From Ancylomarina longa (GTDB taxonomy: Bacteria; Bacteroidota; Bacteroidia; Bacteroidales; Marinifilaceae), in assembly GCF_003996985.1 (NCBI RefSeq), contig NZ_RJJX01000012.1, positions 1 to 64,000 of the forward strand: 64,000 nucleotides of DNA, written 5' to 3'. Both the position numbers and the translations under genes were made by a program. The notes beneath the pieces were generated by a model. It was not told the DNA's origin. It saw only the letters and a program-made list of their open reading frames with translations, and made no database searches. How positions within the stretch are numbered: position 1 is the stretch's first letter; each line of letters opens with the position of its first letter. Below are positions 35,355 to 45,442 of the stretch, one piece after another.

Positions 35355-38300
35355 CTAGGATTTAGAATAATTACCAGGAGAGGTACCAAATACTTCTTTG
35401 AAAGAACGATAAAAATAAGTTCTGTTATTAAAACCGGTTTCATAAATCACTTCCGTAACACTTAAAGATGTTTCCTTTAAGAGGTGACCTGCTTTTTTCA
35501 AACGGTAATGCTTTATAAATCCATGAGGGGTAAATCCTGTAACAGCTTTCACTTTTCTGTACAATTGGGTTTTACTCATGGCAAGTTCTCTGGCCATTTG
35601 GTTTGCATCTAAATCAGTTTGATCTAGATTTTTTTCCACAAAACTCTGCATTCTACTAAGGAATTGAGTGTCGCGACTATTTAGTCCTTTGAGAATTTCC
35701 GGAGATTTTTCGGGAGATAATCTTAATTCATTCTGAATTCTTAAACGAGATTTTATTAATTGATGTATACGGACCTTCAAGTGTCGGGGATCAAATGGTT
35801 TTGGGATATAACTATCTGCTCCGACTTCAATGCCTTCAATTCTATGTTCTAATTCTCCCTTTGCTGTAAGTAAGATGACAGGTATATGACACGTATTAAT
35901 GTCTTCTTTAATAGACTGGCACAGTTTTAATCCATTCATTTGTGGCATAATGATATCACTAATTACCACACTAATATTTTCCTTTTTTAGAATGTTAAGA
36001 GCTTCTAATCCATTTGAAGCTTGCATTATCAGATAATCTTTATGCAGAATATCGCTAAGTAAATTAAGTAGTTGGGGGTTGTCATCAACAATAAGAAGTG
36101 TATGTTCTGATTTTTTATTTGAGGATTCCATGCTAGATCTATCGCTTAAGGTTTGCTCCAATCCCATAAATTCCATAGCAGCCTTTTCTTTAATTCTGCC
36201 TTCATCAATAAGTATAGCTTGCTGGCATTCCTGCTCTCGGTATTGTTCTTTGTTCAAGGGAATAACAACGGTAAAACAACTGCCTTTTCCAAAAACACTA
36301 TCTAATATAATTTCACCATGATGAAATTCAACAAGACTTTTTGTAAGAGATAAGCCAATGCCAGCACCCTCTGTTGAACCCTTTAATTTAGGAAATTCAT
36401 TTGTCTGATGAAAAAAGCGATCAAATACTTTATCTTTCATCTTTTCTGAAATCCCAATACCAGTATCTTTCACTTTTATGTGAGCATTATCACCGTGGAG
36501 AGTTAAGGAGACAGAAATAGTTCCCTCTTGTGAAGTATATTTAATAGCATTCGAAATTAGATTTAAAAGGATTTTTTCGAGTATCCCATAATCGAACCAC
36601 CCCTTTATTTCAGCAGGAAAGGATTCAACGGTAAGACAAACATGGTTTTGTTGGGCATATTGAACGAAAGCATCTGCAACTGAGGATATCAGTTTACTTA
36701 AACTTCCTTCTCTAATTTTGAGTTCCATATGTCCTGTCTCTATCTTCCTGAAATCAATTAATTCACGAATAAGGTGATGTAGGCGGTTGGAGTTATTATA
36801 TATTGTTTTCACATAGGGAGCAATCTTTTTGTCACAGATTTCCATTAATTGTGATGCCGGAGCCATGATTAGGGTAAGTGGGGTGCGAAATTCATGCGCG
36901 ATATTAGTGAAAAACTGTAGTTTGTATTGGTTCAATTCTTCTGCTTTCTGCACCTTTATTCGTTCCATTTCTAATTGATTGCGAATACGAACGCGACGAA
37001 GAATTAAAAAAATAATTATATATAAAATTATTGATACGAGACAGATATATGCTAAGTAAGCCCAAGTTGTTTTCCAAAAAGGAGGCGTGATGATAAAATA
37101 AATTTGACGTGAATGAGGACTCCAGATTCCATCTTCATTTGTACACTTTACTTTAAAATTATACTCTCCAGGAGGTACATTGGTAAAACTAATTTTTTCT
37201 TCCCCATCTGAAATTATATAATTTTGATTGAAATTTTCCAATTTATATGCGTACTTGCATTTCCGTTTGTTGTGATAATTTAAAGCTGTAAATTTTAAGC
37301 GGAAAAAGTTTTGATTATAGGGAAGAGAAATTGTATCGCTAACATCTATATTTTGAGGCAGAGTTTCCGTTGGATTGTTTGTGTTTTCAAATTCAGTAAT
37401 GATCAGGCGTGGGAAATAATGAGAATCAGTAATTTGTTCCGATTTAAATAGGTTAAATCCATTTACTCCCCCAAAATACAGAAGGCCTGAGAATTTTCCT
37501 AAACATGATGCTCCATCTGTGTATTCATTACTTTGAAGACCATCGGATTGGAGGTAGTTTCTTATCTTGCTTGTTTCGGTGTTTATTTTCGATAGACCTT
37601 TGTTGGTACTTAACCAAATATTTTGTAGGGAATCCTCCAAAATTGCATGTATTGTATTGTTCGGCAATCCCTCATTTTCTGTAAAATGAGTAAATTGATA
37701 GGGAGTAGTTGACAAATTTAATTTATTAAGACCTCCGCTGGTTCCAATCCATAATTCCTGTTTGTTGCTTTTCCATAGACTTAATATATCATCATTATTG
37801 ATTGTGTTTTGAATTTTTGGATTACTTCGAAATACTTCTATTTTATTAGTTATTGTGTTGAGTCGGTATAGTCCTCCTCCGCGGGATCCAACCCATAATA
37901 TATTTGGACTTCCTTCAGCTATGGCATAAATAACATCACTCTGAAATCCATTTGTTTTGGATGTATCACTTCGGTATTGTTTATGATCCAGAAGAATATA
38001 CTTTCCATTTTCATTTTTGTTAATGGAGAAGCCAATAAGACCGTATCCACTTGTACCAAGCCACATATGCCCATACGAATCCCTGCAGATGGAGTATACA
38101 AATCCAAAATCTACTTTTGGATGGTTGATAAAGTCTCGAGGAAAGTGAAGAATCTTACCTGTCGTTGTTTCATACATATCTATACCTTCGCCATCTACTC
38201 CAATCCAAATATTACCGTTCACATCACTTTCCAAAGAAAGCACTGCATTATTTGAAAGACCTTTATCACGATTAAAAATACGAGTTGCTCCTCCTGAGGA

Positions 38301-39458
38301 TGGAATATAATTAAGTCCATTTCCTCTTGTGCCAACCCAAATATTTCCATTCTTATCCTCATGAATGGCTCTTACGATATTGTGATTTATTAGTCCCTTG
38401 CTAAGATTTCCTTTTTTTATAGTTGTAAAAAAATTAGACTTGGTTATATATTTATGTACTCCATCTCCATCAGTTCCAATCCATAATATATCAGGTTTGG
38501 TTTCGGTGATAGACCATATTTTCACCTGATTTCCGGAAAGGCCGATCAGTTGATTTTCTAGGAAATCAATTTTTATTTGCGGTTTCAAAGATATTTTAAA
38601 AAGCCTGCCAGAATCAGTTCCTCCCCAAAAGATACCTTTTCTCATCCCTTTTGAGATGGTGGTGACATTAAAGTTCTTATCTCCTTTATGGAGGATTGTA
38701 CTCTTTCCATTTTCAAGATTTATTACAAGGAATCCTCCTTTTGCCAAGCCAACGATTAGGAAATTATTTTTTCCATCATTTACAAACCAATTTTTTTCCG
38801 GGAGAACCTCTGAATGAGAGGAGAGATTAAATTGCTTCGTTATTTTCCATTGATCAACATTTTTTAGTGCAAAAACAGCCCCATTACTATTTATCACCCA
38901 TAAAATGCCTTTGGGAGAGAAAAATAACCCCTCGATATTTTGTAATAACTTGGGTTCTTTGGCAAGTTTTATGGGCGCTAAAAAGGTTTTTGTTTGCAAA
39001 TCAAAATGGGTAATTCCATAATTATATACACTGCACCAGAGTAAACTATCGGGACCTATTATTGCGTGAAAACTATTTTCCCGGTAACGGTTATTCTTAA
39101 TATTTTGTAAAAAGGGAGTAAACGATTCCTGATTAAAATTGTAAGAGTTAAGTCCTTTTTCGGTTACAATCCAGAGTTTGCCTGTTTTATCCTCGATAAT
39201 ATTACGGATAATGTTATTGCTAATACTTCCATTTATGTAGATGTCGGGTTTGAAGACCTTGATATTACTTCCATCAAATCGGTTTAATCCATCCCATGTA
39301 CCAAACCACATAAAACCCCTGGAATCCTTGAAAATAGAAGTTACAGCGCTATTTGAAAGACCATCAGAATTGCTGATATGGTCATGTCTCCAGTTTATGG
39401 GTTTAAATCCGGATAAAATGAGAATGCTTATTAGGCCAATTAGGAAATTTTTCACCAT
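35355..39458 (-). CDS. Hybrid two-component system sensor/regulator (HTCS) of the polysaccharide utilization locus
   Basis: One-protein sensor kinase and transcription activator, typical of Bacteroidota glycan loci. An N-terminal signal or anchor helix is followed by about 730 residues of periplasmic two-domain beta-propeller repeats (recurring GNIWVGTRGNGL- and LWIGTSGGL-type units) and a Y_Y_Y domain ending near residue 800. Then come a transmembrane helix, a HisKA domain with phospho-acceptor His855 (AHEFRTPL) and a HATPase domain (LISNAIKYT, GTGIGLS-like loop). A receiver follows with Asp1168 (VVISDIIMP), then an AraC-type helix-turn-helix at the C-terminus (YETGFNNRTYFYRSF). 1367 residues. 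Divergent from the GH130 genes, it most likely senses an oligosaccharide from their substrate and activates the locus. Confidence 0.95.
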   Translation of the reverse strand: MVKNFLIGLISILILSGFKPINWRHDHISNSDGLSNSAVTSIFKDSRGFMWFGTWDGLNRFDGSNIKVFKPDIYINGSISNNIIRNIIEDKTGKLWIVTEKGLNSYNFNQESFTPFLQNIKNNRYRENSFHAIIGPDSLLWCSVYNYGITHFDLQTKTFLAPIKLAKEPKLLQNIEGLFFSPKGILWVINSNGAVFALKNVDQWKITKQFNLSSHSEVLPEKNWFVNDGKNNFLIVGLAKGGFLVINLENGKSTILHKGDKNFNVTTISKGMRKGIFWGGTDSGRLFKISLKPQIKIDFLENQLIGLSGNQVKIWSITETKPDILWIGTDGDGVHKYITKSNFFTTIKKGNLSKGLINHNIVRAIHEDKNGNIWVGTRGNGLNYIPSSGGATRIFNRDKGLSNNAVLSLESDVNGNIWIGVDGEGIDMYETTTGKILHFPRDFINHPKVDFGFVYSICRDSYGHMWLGTSGYGLIGFSINKNENGKYILLDHKQYRSDTSKTNGFQSDVIYAIAEGSPNILWVGSRGGGLYRLNTITNKIEVFRSNPKIQNTINNDDILSLWKSNKQELWIGTSGGLNKLNLSTTPYQFTHFTENEGLPNNTIHAILEDSLQNIWLSTNKGLSKINTETSKIRNYLQSDGLQSNEYTDGASCLGKFSGLLYFGGVNGFNLFKSEQITDSHYFPRLIITEFENTNNPTETLPQNIDVSDTISLPYNQNFFRLKFTALNYHNKRKCKYAYKLENFNQNYIISDGEEKISFTNVPPGEYNFKVKCTNEDGIWSPHSRQIYFIITPPFWKTTWAYLAYICLVSIILYIIIFLILRRVRIRNQLEMERIKVQKAEELNQYKLQFFTNIAHEFRTPLTLIMAPASQLMEICDKKIAPYVKTIYNNSNRLHHLIRELIDFRKIETGHMELKIREGSLSKLISSVADAFVQYAQQNHVCLTVESFPAEIKGWFDYGILEKILLNLISNAIKYTSQEGTISVSLTLHGDNAHIKVKDTGIGISEKMKDKVFDRFFHQTNEFPKLKGSTEGAGIGLSLTKSLVEFHHGEIILDSVFGKGSCFTVVIPLNKEQYREQECQQAILIDEGRIKEKAAMEFMGLEQTLSDRSSMESSNKKSEHTLLIVDDNPQLLNLLSDILHKDYLIMQASNGLEALNILKKENISVVISDIIMPQMNGLKLCQSIKEDINTCHIPVILLTAKGELEHRIEGIEVGADSYIPKPFDPRHLKVRIHQLIKSRLRIQNELRLSPEKSPEILKGLNSRDTQFLSRMQSFVEKNLDQTDLDANQMARELAMSKTQLYRKVKAVTGFTPHGFIKHYRLKKAGHLLKETSLSVTEVIYETGFNNRTYFYRSFKEVFGTSPGNYSKS

Positions 39459-39726
39459 CTGGGTTTTGATAATATTCTTGGCTAAAGATAATAAAAAAGC
39501 ATGCTAACAAATTCTCTATTTCAGGGGATTATGTGATTTAGGAACTCCTGTGTACAAAATTGAGAATAGAGTAAACAACAGTTTTGTCTAATTAAGGTTC
39601 ATTTGATCGTCAGTTGTAATACCCCCTCAAAGGATATTATCGATAACTCCTTATCAGTTATTTTTTGTAATTTATGGGGTGACTTAAAGAAATGTGAAAA
39701 TGTTGAATCCTTTTAATAGCTAACGA
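39459..39726. promoter_or_regulatory. Divergent control region of the glycan locus
   Basis: The 268 bp between the HTCS gene and the first GH130 gene should hold the promoters for both and the HTCS binding site. It is AT-rich; no full TTTG-N19-TAnnTTTG match was found. This is placement by context only. Confidence 0.4.
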
Positions 39727-40842
39727 ATGGAACTTGTATCGCGAAGAATATCATTGTCTGGAGAAGTGGCAGAAGTGAATTTGAATAAACCCGTAGAACG
39801 TTTTAATGGTAATCCAATACTAACTTGTCATGAAGTAAATAGCATTTGGAAAGATCCAAAATATCAAATTATAACAGTTCATAATGTAGGTATTGCCCAA
39901 TATAACGACGAAGTAATCATGTTATTTCGATCGCATCTACGAAATGGTATTTCTGTACTTGGAGTGGCACGCAGTAAAAATGGATTAAATAACTGGAGTG
40001 TTGATCCTAAACCTGTTTTGAAACCTTGTAATAGGCAGGATTTGTTTGGTGAAGGTGTGGATTCAGAGGAGATAATTGAGAATGAATCAGGAGGGCTTGA
40101 GGATCCTAGAATTTCTAAGATTGGCGACACCTATTTTATCACCTATAGTGCATATCATAGCAGTATTAAAGATAGAGTGAGGGTTTCTCTTGCCACTACA
40201 ACAAACTTTAAGGAATTTGTGCGCCATGGTCCATTGATGGATGTGGATATGAGAAATGTAGTTATTTTCCCTGAGCTTTTTGGTGACAGATATGTTGCCC
40301 TCTTCCGACCTAATGATCACAGTATAGATCACACAGGAGGCGTTTTTAAAGAAATCAGAATTGGATTCTCCAAAGACTTATATAGTAATGAGTGGGATTT
40401 GCTTGAAACACCCATTATGAAACAGGGAGGTGGTCCGAGTACTTTCTCCGATAAAATTGGTCCGGGAGCTACTCCCATAAAAACAAAATATGGATGGCTT
40501 AATATATTTCATGGAGTTCGTGGCACTATGGATGGAAATCCATATACGCTGGGAATTGCATTACATGACTTAAAAGATCCTCAAAAGGTGAAAGTTTCCA
40601 ATATTCCTATTCTGTTTCCTTCTGCAGCTGACTGCAAAAACCAACAAGAGGACTATGTTCATGTTCCCAATGTAGTGTTTTCCTGTGGTGCGTTTAGAAG
40701 AGAGGATGGAGCTATTTTTATCTATTATGGGGGAAATGATACAGTGGCCAATGTGGCAGTAACACATGAAGATGTATTGGTTGAACTTTGCCAAAGATAT
40801 CCTCAAGATCCTTTAAGTGGTTTACCTGAATATGAATTGTAG
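39727..40842 (+). CDS. GH130 family beta-mannoside phosphorylase
   Basis: Predicted glycoside phosphorylase that cleaves beta-mannosides with inorganic phosphate to give mannose 1-phosphate. The 371 residues show the five-bladed propeller pattern of GH130. The proton-donor Asp lies in GGLEDPRISK, followed by GPGATPIK and FHGVRGT (phosphate-binding His/Arg region), then NVVFSCGAFR and IYYGGNDT. No signal peptide, so it acts in the cytosol. The exact linkage (beta-1,2 or beta-1,4, mannosyl-mannose, -glucose or -GlcNAc) cannot be fixed from sequence. First gene of the probable operon; paired with a second, divergent GH130. Confidence 0.88.
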   Translation: MELVSRRISLSGEVAEVNLNKPVERFNGNPILTCHEVNSIWKDPKYQIITVHNVGIAQYNDEVIMLFRSHLRNGISVLGVARSKNGLNNWSVDPKPVLKPCNRQDLFGEGVDSEEIIENESGGLEDPRISKIGDTYFITYSAYHSSIKDRVRVSLATTTNFKEFVRHGPLMDVDMRNVVIFPELFGDRYVALFRPNDHSIDHTGGVFKEIRIGFSKDLYSNEWDLLETPIMKQGGGPSTFSDKIGPGATPIKTKYGWLNIFHGVRGTMDGNPYTLGIALHDLKDPQKVKVSNIPILFPSAADCKNQQEDYVHVPNVVFSCGAFRREDGAIFIYYGGNDTVANVAVTHEDVLVELCQRYPQDPLSGLPEYEL

Positions 40843-41057
40843 AATGTAGCCTTGCTGATAATGGTCTAGATCTTTGAGGAGGCAGAAACTTGATTAAATG
40901 AGTATAATATTTATTTGACAATCATTAATTGCACACTTGATTGTGTACTATAGTTGCAAAAACTTGATTTTGTAATATGGTATACAAATATGATGATATG
41001 GTGGACTAAAAGTATAATTAAATGAATGTCCTTTGAAGGAAGAAAAATAAACTCTAT

Positions 41058-42104
41058 ATGGATATCGCTAAAAGATTTGAGCAAAATCCTTTGCTCGCAC
41101 CGAAAGACATTACACCAAGTATGCCAGGGATGGAAATAGAATGCTTATTAAATCCTGGTGTATTTCGTTACCAAGATAAAACATGGTTATTACTTCGTGT
41201 TGCAGAAAGGCCAAAACAGGAGAAGGGGAAAATTAGTTTTCCGGTTTATAATAAGGAAGGAAATATCGAAATCTTAAGCTTTGACGAGCATGACCCGAAT
41301 TTGGATGTTTCGGATCCCCGAATTGTCATTTATATGGGAAAGTATTATTTAACCACACTCTCTCACCTTCGTTTGGTGTGTAGTGATGATCAAATAAACT
41401 TTAAAGAAGCTCAGGGAGTTAGTCCTATTATGGGATTTGGCTCACAGGAAACATTTGGAATTGAAGATTGTCGTGTAGCAACAATGGATGATGGATACCA
41501 CCTAACATACACAAAAGTTTCTGCCAATGGTGTAGGTGTAGGCTATATTCAAACTAAGGATTGGAAACATTTTGATCGGCATGGAATGATTTTTTCTCCA
41601 CACAATAAGGATTGTGCAATGTTTGAGGAGAAGATTAATGGAAAATATTATGCATTGCATCGTCCCAGTAGTCCGGAATTAGGAGGAAACTATATTTGGA
41701 TTGCCGAATCACCAGATAGAATTCATTGGGGAAATCATCAGTTGTTAGCTACTACTCGAACCGGAAATTGGGATAGTGCGAGAGTTGGGGCAGGAGCTGC
41801 ACCCATTCGAACAGCCAAAGGGTGGCTCGAGATTTATCATGGTGCAACAAAAGAAAATCGTTATTGTCTGGGAGCATTATTGTTAGATCTTAATGACCCC
41901 TCCAAAGTAATTGCTCGCAGTCAAGAACCAATTATGGAGCCAATTATGGATTACGAAAAAACTGGATTCTTTGGTAATGTTGTGTTCTCTAATGGACATT
42001 TGGTAGATGGCGATGTTATCACATTATATTATGGAGCTTCCGATGAAGTGATCTGTGGAGCTCAACTCTCCATTAATGAAATTTTAAAATCTCTAAACAT
42101 ATAA
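41058..42104 (+). CDS. Second GH130 family phosphorylase
   Basis: Cytosolic GH130 member of 348 residues, distinct from its upstream neighbour. The catalytic Asp is in GIEDCRVAT, where Cys replaces Pro. VGAGAAPIRT and IYHGATKEN form the phosphate site, and NVVFSNGHLVDGD and LYYGASDEV close the fold. The EDCR form and the AGAAPI segment recall subgroups acting on beta-1,2-mannosides, but I am not certain. It is followed after only 3 nt by the MFS gene. Having two GH130 enzymes of different subtypes suggests one acts on longer chains and one on the disaccharide. Confidence 0.88.
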   Translation: MDIAKRFEQNPLLAPKDITPSMPGMEIECLLNPGVFRYQDKTWLLLRVAERPKQEKGKISFPVYNKEGNIEILSFDEHDPNLDVSDPRIVIYMGKYYLTTLSHLRLVCSDDQINFKEAQGVSPIMGFGSQETFGIEDCRVATMDDGYHLTYTKVSANGVGVGYIQTKDWKHFDRHGMIFSPHNKDCAMFEEKINGKYYALHRPSSPELGGNYIWIAESPDRIHWGNHQLLATTRTGNWDSARVGAGAAPIRTAKGWLEIYHGATKENRYCLGALLLDLNDPSKVIARSQEPIMEPIMDYEKTGFFGNVVFSNGHLVDGDVITLYYGASDEVICGAQLSINEILKSLNI

Positions 42105-42107
42105 CTA

Positions 42108-43373
42108 ATGGAGAAAATTATTAAAATATTGAAGAAGCCATTGTCTGAGTATTTTGTGTTTCTGAGTTACCCACGGGATATGAGGGTACTTCTGGTAACA
42201 AATATGATATATGCCGTGGTTCTTCCAATTATTGATCTTTTTGTAGCAGCCTATATCATGCGTAATACAAATGATCCCACACTTGTGGCCATATATCAGG
42301 TAGCTTTATATACAGGAATACCAATTACTTTTCTAATTAATGGCTTTTTGTTAAATAAAATAAAGATAACTAATCTTTACAGCTTTGGAATGCTTCTAAG
42401 TGGCGCTTCTATGTTGTTTATGATGACATTAGATGAGCTTAATATTGTGGGAATAGGTTTATCTGGATTAATCATGGGTTCTTCGTTTGGTTTTTTCTGG
42501 GCTAATCGTGATTTTCTTGCTTTGAATACAACGAATAATGAAAATCGTAATTATTATTATGGAATAGAAACATTTTTTTACACCATTACCTCAATAATAA
42601 TCCCTTTTATTATTGGCTGGTTCCTGATTACCTATGAAAATTTAGGCTGGTTTGGGGGAAATATTACCAAAGCTTATCAATTGGTTACACTTTTTGTATT
42701 TGCGCTTACCATTGTTTCTTCCATTGTTATTCATAAAGAAAAATTCAAAAATCCAACTCAGAAAAAATTTGTATTCTTTCAGTTTCATAAGTTGTGGAAC
42801 AAATTGCTTGTATTGGCCGGACTAAAAGGTATGGTTCAGGGGTATCTGGTAACAGCACCTGCTATTCTTATTATGACTTTGGTAGGAAATGAAAATTCAC
42901 TTGGTACCATTCAGGCCATTAGTGGTATAATAACTGCGATCATACTCTATCTTTTAGGTCGTTTTTCCAAGCCAGAACACCGAATCTACATATTCACTGT
43001 TGGACTTACTTTATTTGTAATCGGTACGTTCACTAATGCAATTCTTTTTTCAGCAGCTGGAGTCATTGTGTTTATGTTGACAAAAGTATTATTCCAACCC
43101 CTTCATGATATTGCATACTTTCCAATTCAGATGAGGGTTATCGATGTGGTATCAAAAAAAGAGAAACGTAGCGAGTTTGCTTACATCTTTAATCATGAAT
43201 TCGGACTTTATTTGGGACGTGTCTTTGGTTTGGGCTTGTTTCTTGTGCTTGCCAATTATGTTTCACTTATGTTTTCTCTTAAGTATTCGCTCCTAATTGT
43301 GGCGTTAATTCAATTGTTATCCATTCCAATGGCGCAACATATTATTAAGCGCTCAGATCAGGAAGCAAATTAA
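42108..43373 (+). CDS. MFS transporter, probable oligosaccharide importer
   Basis: Inner-membrane protein of 421 residues with about twelve hydrophobic segments and the usual two-half layout (cytoplasmic loop around residues 205-235, rich in Lys and Phe). The N-terminus is cytosolic and basic. Its position between the cytosolic GH130 phosphorylases and the surface proteins suggests it brings the periplasmic oligosaccharide into the cell. The substrate is inferred from neighbours only. It starts 3 nt after the second GH130 gene, so the two are translationally coupled. Confidence 0.85.
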   Translation: MEKIIKILKKPLSEYFVFLSYPRDMRVLLVTNMIYAVVLPIIDLFVAAYIMRNTNDPTLVAIYQVALYTGIPITFLINGFLLNKIKITNLYSFGMLLSGASMLFMMTLDELNIVGIGLSGLIMGSSFGFFWANRDFLALNTTNNENRNYYYGIETFFYTITSIIIPFIIGWFLITYENLGWFGGNITKAYQLVTLFVFALTIVSSIVIHKEKFKNPTQKKFVFFQFHKLWNKLLVLAGLKGMVQGYLVTAPAILIMTLVGNENSLGTIQAISGIITAIILYLLGRFSKPEHRIYIFTVGLTLFVIGTFTNAILFSAAGVIVFMLTKVLFQPLHDIAYFPIQMRVIDVVSKKEKRSEFAYIFNHEFGLYLGRVFGLGLFLVLANYVSLMFSLKYSLLIVALIQLLSIPMAQHIIKRSDQEAN

Positions 43374-43455
43374 TAATCAGATTTTAATAGGAGTCAATTA
43401 AATTTCTATTGACTAAATCTAAAGAAATAGTAAATAATTATCAAAATAATAACAG

Positions 43456-45186
43456 ATGAACAAATTACGACTGCTTGTAGTTTTGCTTAGTTTACTGTGG
43501 GTTTCGTGTACTCAGCAAGTACAAGAACCAGTTACGCAACTGGAGATTAGTAAAATCGAAACCATGCCTAATCAACCTCAACCATACAAAATGTTGGATT
43601 GGAAGGAAAAGGCAGTGAACTTCGATAAAGTGATATTTAATTTTAAAGATACTGGAGAGTATCGTCCCTTTATATGGCTGGATAATGGTCATCGAAATCT
43701 TGATCAGCAAACTTTTGGTCTATACACTGTTATTGGGGATATTCGTCAAGGTCCACAACACAATAAGGGAGAGTTCCACGAAGCAATCAACTCACTAGGA
43801 GCCCTCATGAGTGCTGGTTTAGTTGGTATTGATAAGCGACATCAAGATGGGTACAATTATGTGAAAATGATTCAGAACTATTTCAATACTGATAATGGTT
43901 GGAATATCATGATGAATAATACTTGTCCTGAAGTTGCGCTGCTAGGTGGAGGATATGGTCGCGACTGGTGGTATGATGTTTTTCCTAATGTTCTATTTTA
44001 TGCTGTTTCTGAATTGCAACCTAAGGTAGATGGAGCCGATCAAATTCAGAGAACTATTGCAGAACAATTCTATAGAGCAGATTCTACATTGAATGGGAAT
44101 TACGATTACTCTTATTTCGATTATTCTTCCATGGAGGGAAAACGAAACCAAATTCCTTATCAGCAAGATGCAGCTGCAGGACATGCTTATGTACTTTATG
44201 CTGCCTATCAGAAATTTGGTGATCCTCGTTATCTCAAGGGAGCAAAGTCTGCTATTGAAGCCTTGCTTAGTCAAAAAGAAAGTCGTTTTTACGAAGTGTT
44301 GATGCCTTTTGGAGCATATGTGGCTGCCCGCTTAAATGCAGAACATGGAACAAACTATAATGTCACTAAAATTATTAATTGGACTTTTGATGGCTGTACC
44401 GCTAAGGATGGTCGTACAGGATGGGGAATTACATCTGACCACTGGGGGGATTATGATGTTTCAGGATTACAGGGAAATGTACTTCAAGAAGGAGGATATG
44501 GCTTCCTAATGAACACTTTTGATATGGCTTGGCCTCTTATTCCAATGGTTCGCTATGATCCAGAATATGCAAAAGCTATGGGGAAATGGATCTTGAACGC
44601 AGCCAATTCCACTCGCTTGTTTTACCCATATGAAATTCCTGACAATCATCAGTACTTGCCAGGTAAAAAAGCCATTACTCACAATGTAATTGCATACGAA
44701 GGATTAAAGAAAACAGATGCCTACAATAATGAGAAATTTAAAGGCGTTTCTCCTATTGCATTAGGTGATGGTCCAAATTGGGTGGTGAACCAACCAAAAC
44801 TCTCTATGTTTAGTATATACGGATCAGCTCACGTTGGAATTTTTGGTTCTATAATAAGAAAGACAAATGTGGAAGAAATTCTTCAACTCAATTGTTTGGC
44901 AACAGATTTTTACAGAGGTAAAGCATATCCGACCTATCTCTATTATAATCCATATTCTGAAGAAAAGAGGATAGAATATTCCTCTGAAAAACCAATTGAT
45001 CTCTTCGATATTGTCTCAGGAGAAATTATTGCCCATAAAATAAAAGGAAAGGGTAGCTTTTTAATTGAGGGGGACAAAGCAATGCTATTAGTTGAAATTC
45101 CTTCAGGAACAGAATTAATTAGAAAAAATGGAAAAGTTTTGGCTAATGGGATTGTTATCTCCTTTATTAAAACCACTAATTTTTGA
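43456..45186 (+). CDS. Surface or periplasmic lipoprotein, candidate glycoside hydrolase of unknown family
   Basis: I do not recognise the family. The 576-residue protein has a lipoprotein signal (LSLLWVSCTQQ, Cys about 18). The body is rich in aromatic residues and in helical, toroid-like stretches (VALLGGGYGRDWWYDVFP, the GHAYVLYAAYQKFGDPRYLKG repeat-like helices in two pieces, then FDGCTAKDGRTGWG). It ends in a small beta-rich domain (about residues 490-576). This resembles an (alpha/alpha) barrel carbohydrate-active enzyme with acidic candidates such as the Asp in FDGCT and in SDHWGDYD. It is encoded between the transporter and SusC, where the locus would need its polysaccharide- or oligosaccharide-cleaving enzyme. 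Confidence 0.6.
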   Translation: MNKLRLLVVLLSLLWVSCTQQVQEPVTQLEISKIETMPNQPQPYKMLDWKEKAVNFDKVIFNFKDTGEYRPFIWLDNGHRNLDQQTFGLYTVIGDIRQGPQHNKGEFHEAINSLGALMSAGLVGIDKRHQDGYNYVKMIQNYFNTDNGWNIMMNNTCPEVALLGGGYGRDWWYDVFPNVLFYAVSELQPKVDGADQIQRTIAEQFYRADSTLNGNYDYSYFDYSSMEGKRNQIPYQQDAAAGHAYVLYAAYQKFGDPRYLKGAKSAIEALLSQKESRFYEVLMPFGAYVAARLNAEHGTNYNVTKIINWTFDGCTAKDGRTGWGITSDHWGDYDVSGLQGNVLQEGGYGFLMNTFDMAWPLIPMVRYDPEYAKAMGKWILNAANSTRLFYPYEIPDNHQYLPGKKAITHNVIAYEGLKKTDAYNNEKFKGVSPIALGDGPNWVVNQPKLSMFSIYGSAHVGIFGSIIRKTNVEEILQLNCLATDFYRGKAYPTYLYYNPYSEEKRIEYSSEKPIDLFDIVSGEIIAHKIKGKGSFLIEGDKAMLLVEIPSGTELIRKNGKVLANGIVISFIKTTNF

Positions 45187-45442
45187 AATAACATAGCTTA
45201 ATCAATAATTCGTGATGAAAAACTCCTACAAATTAGCCTTCTGATTTTTTCTTGATGATGAGAATCATTTGTAGTACAAAAAATAAGATTTAAAGAATAT
45301 TGAATTTTTTCTGGAGAACTAAAGAATGTTCAATGATATAGTGAAAACGATTGCAAATCACAAGGGCAAGCTACTTAGAATGAATTATTGTAATATGATA
45401 ATACAAATTTCTATTTTACTATTGTTAACTAAATTAAATTAA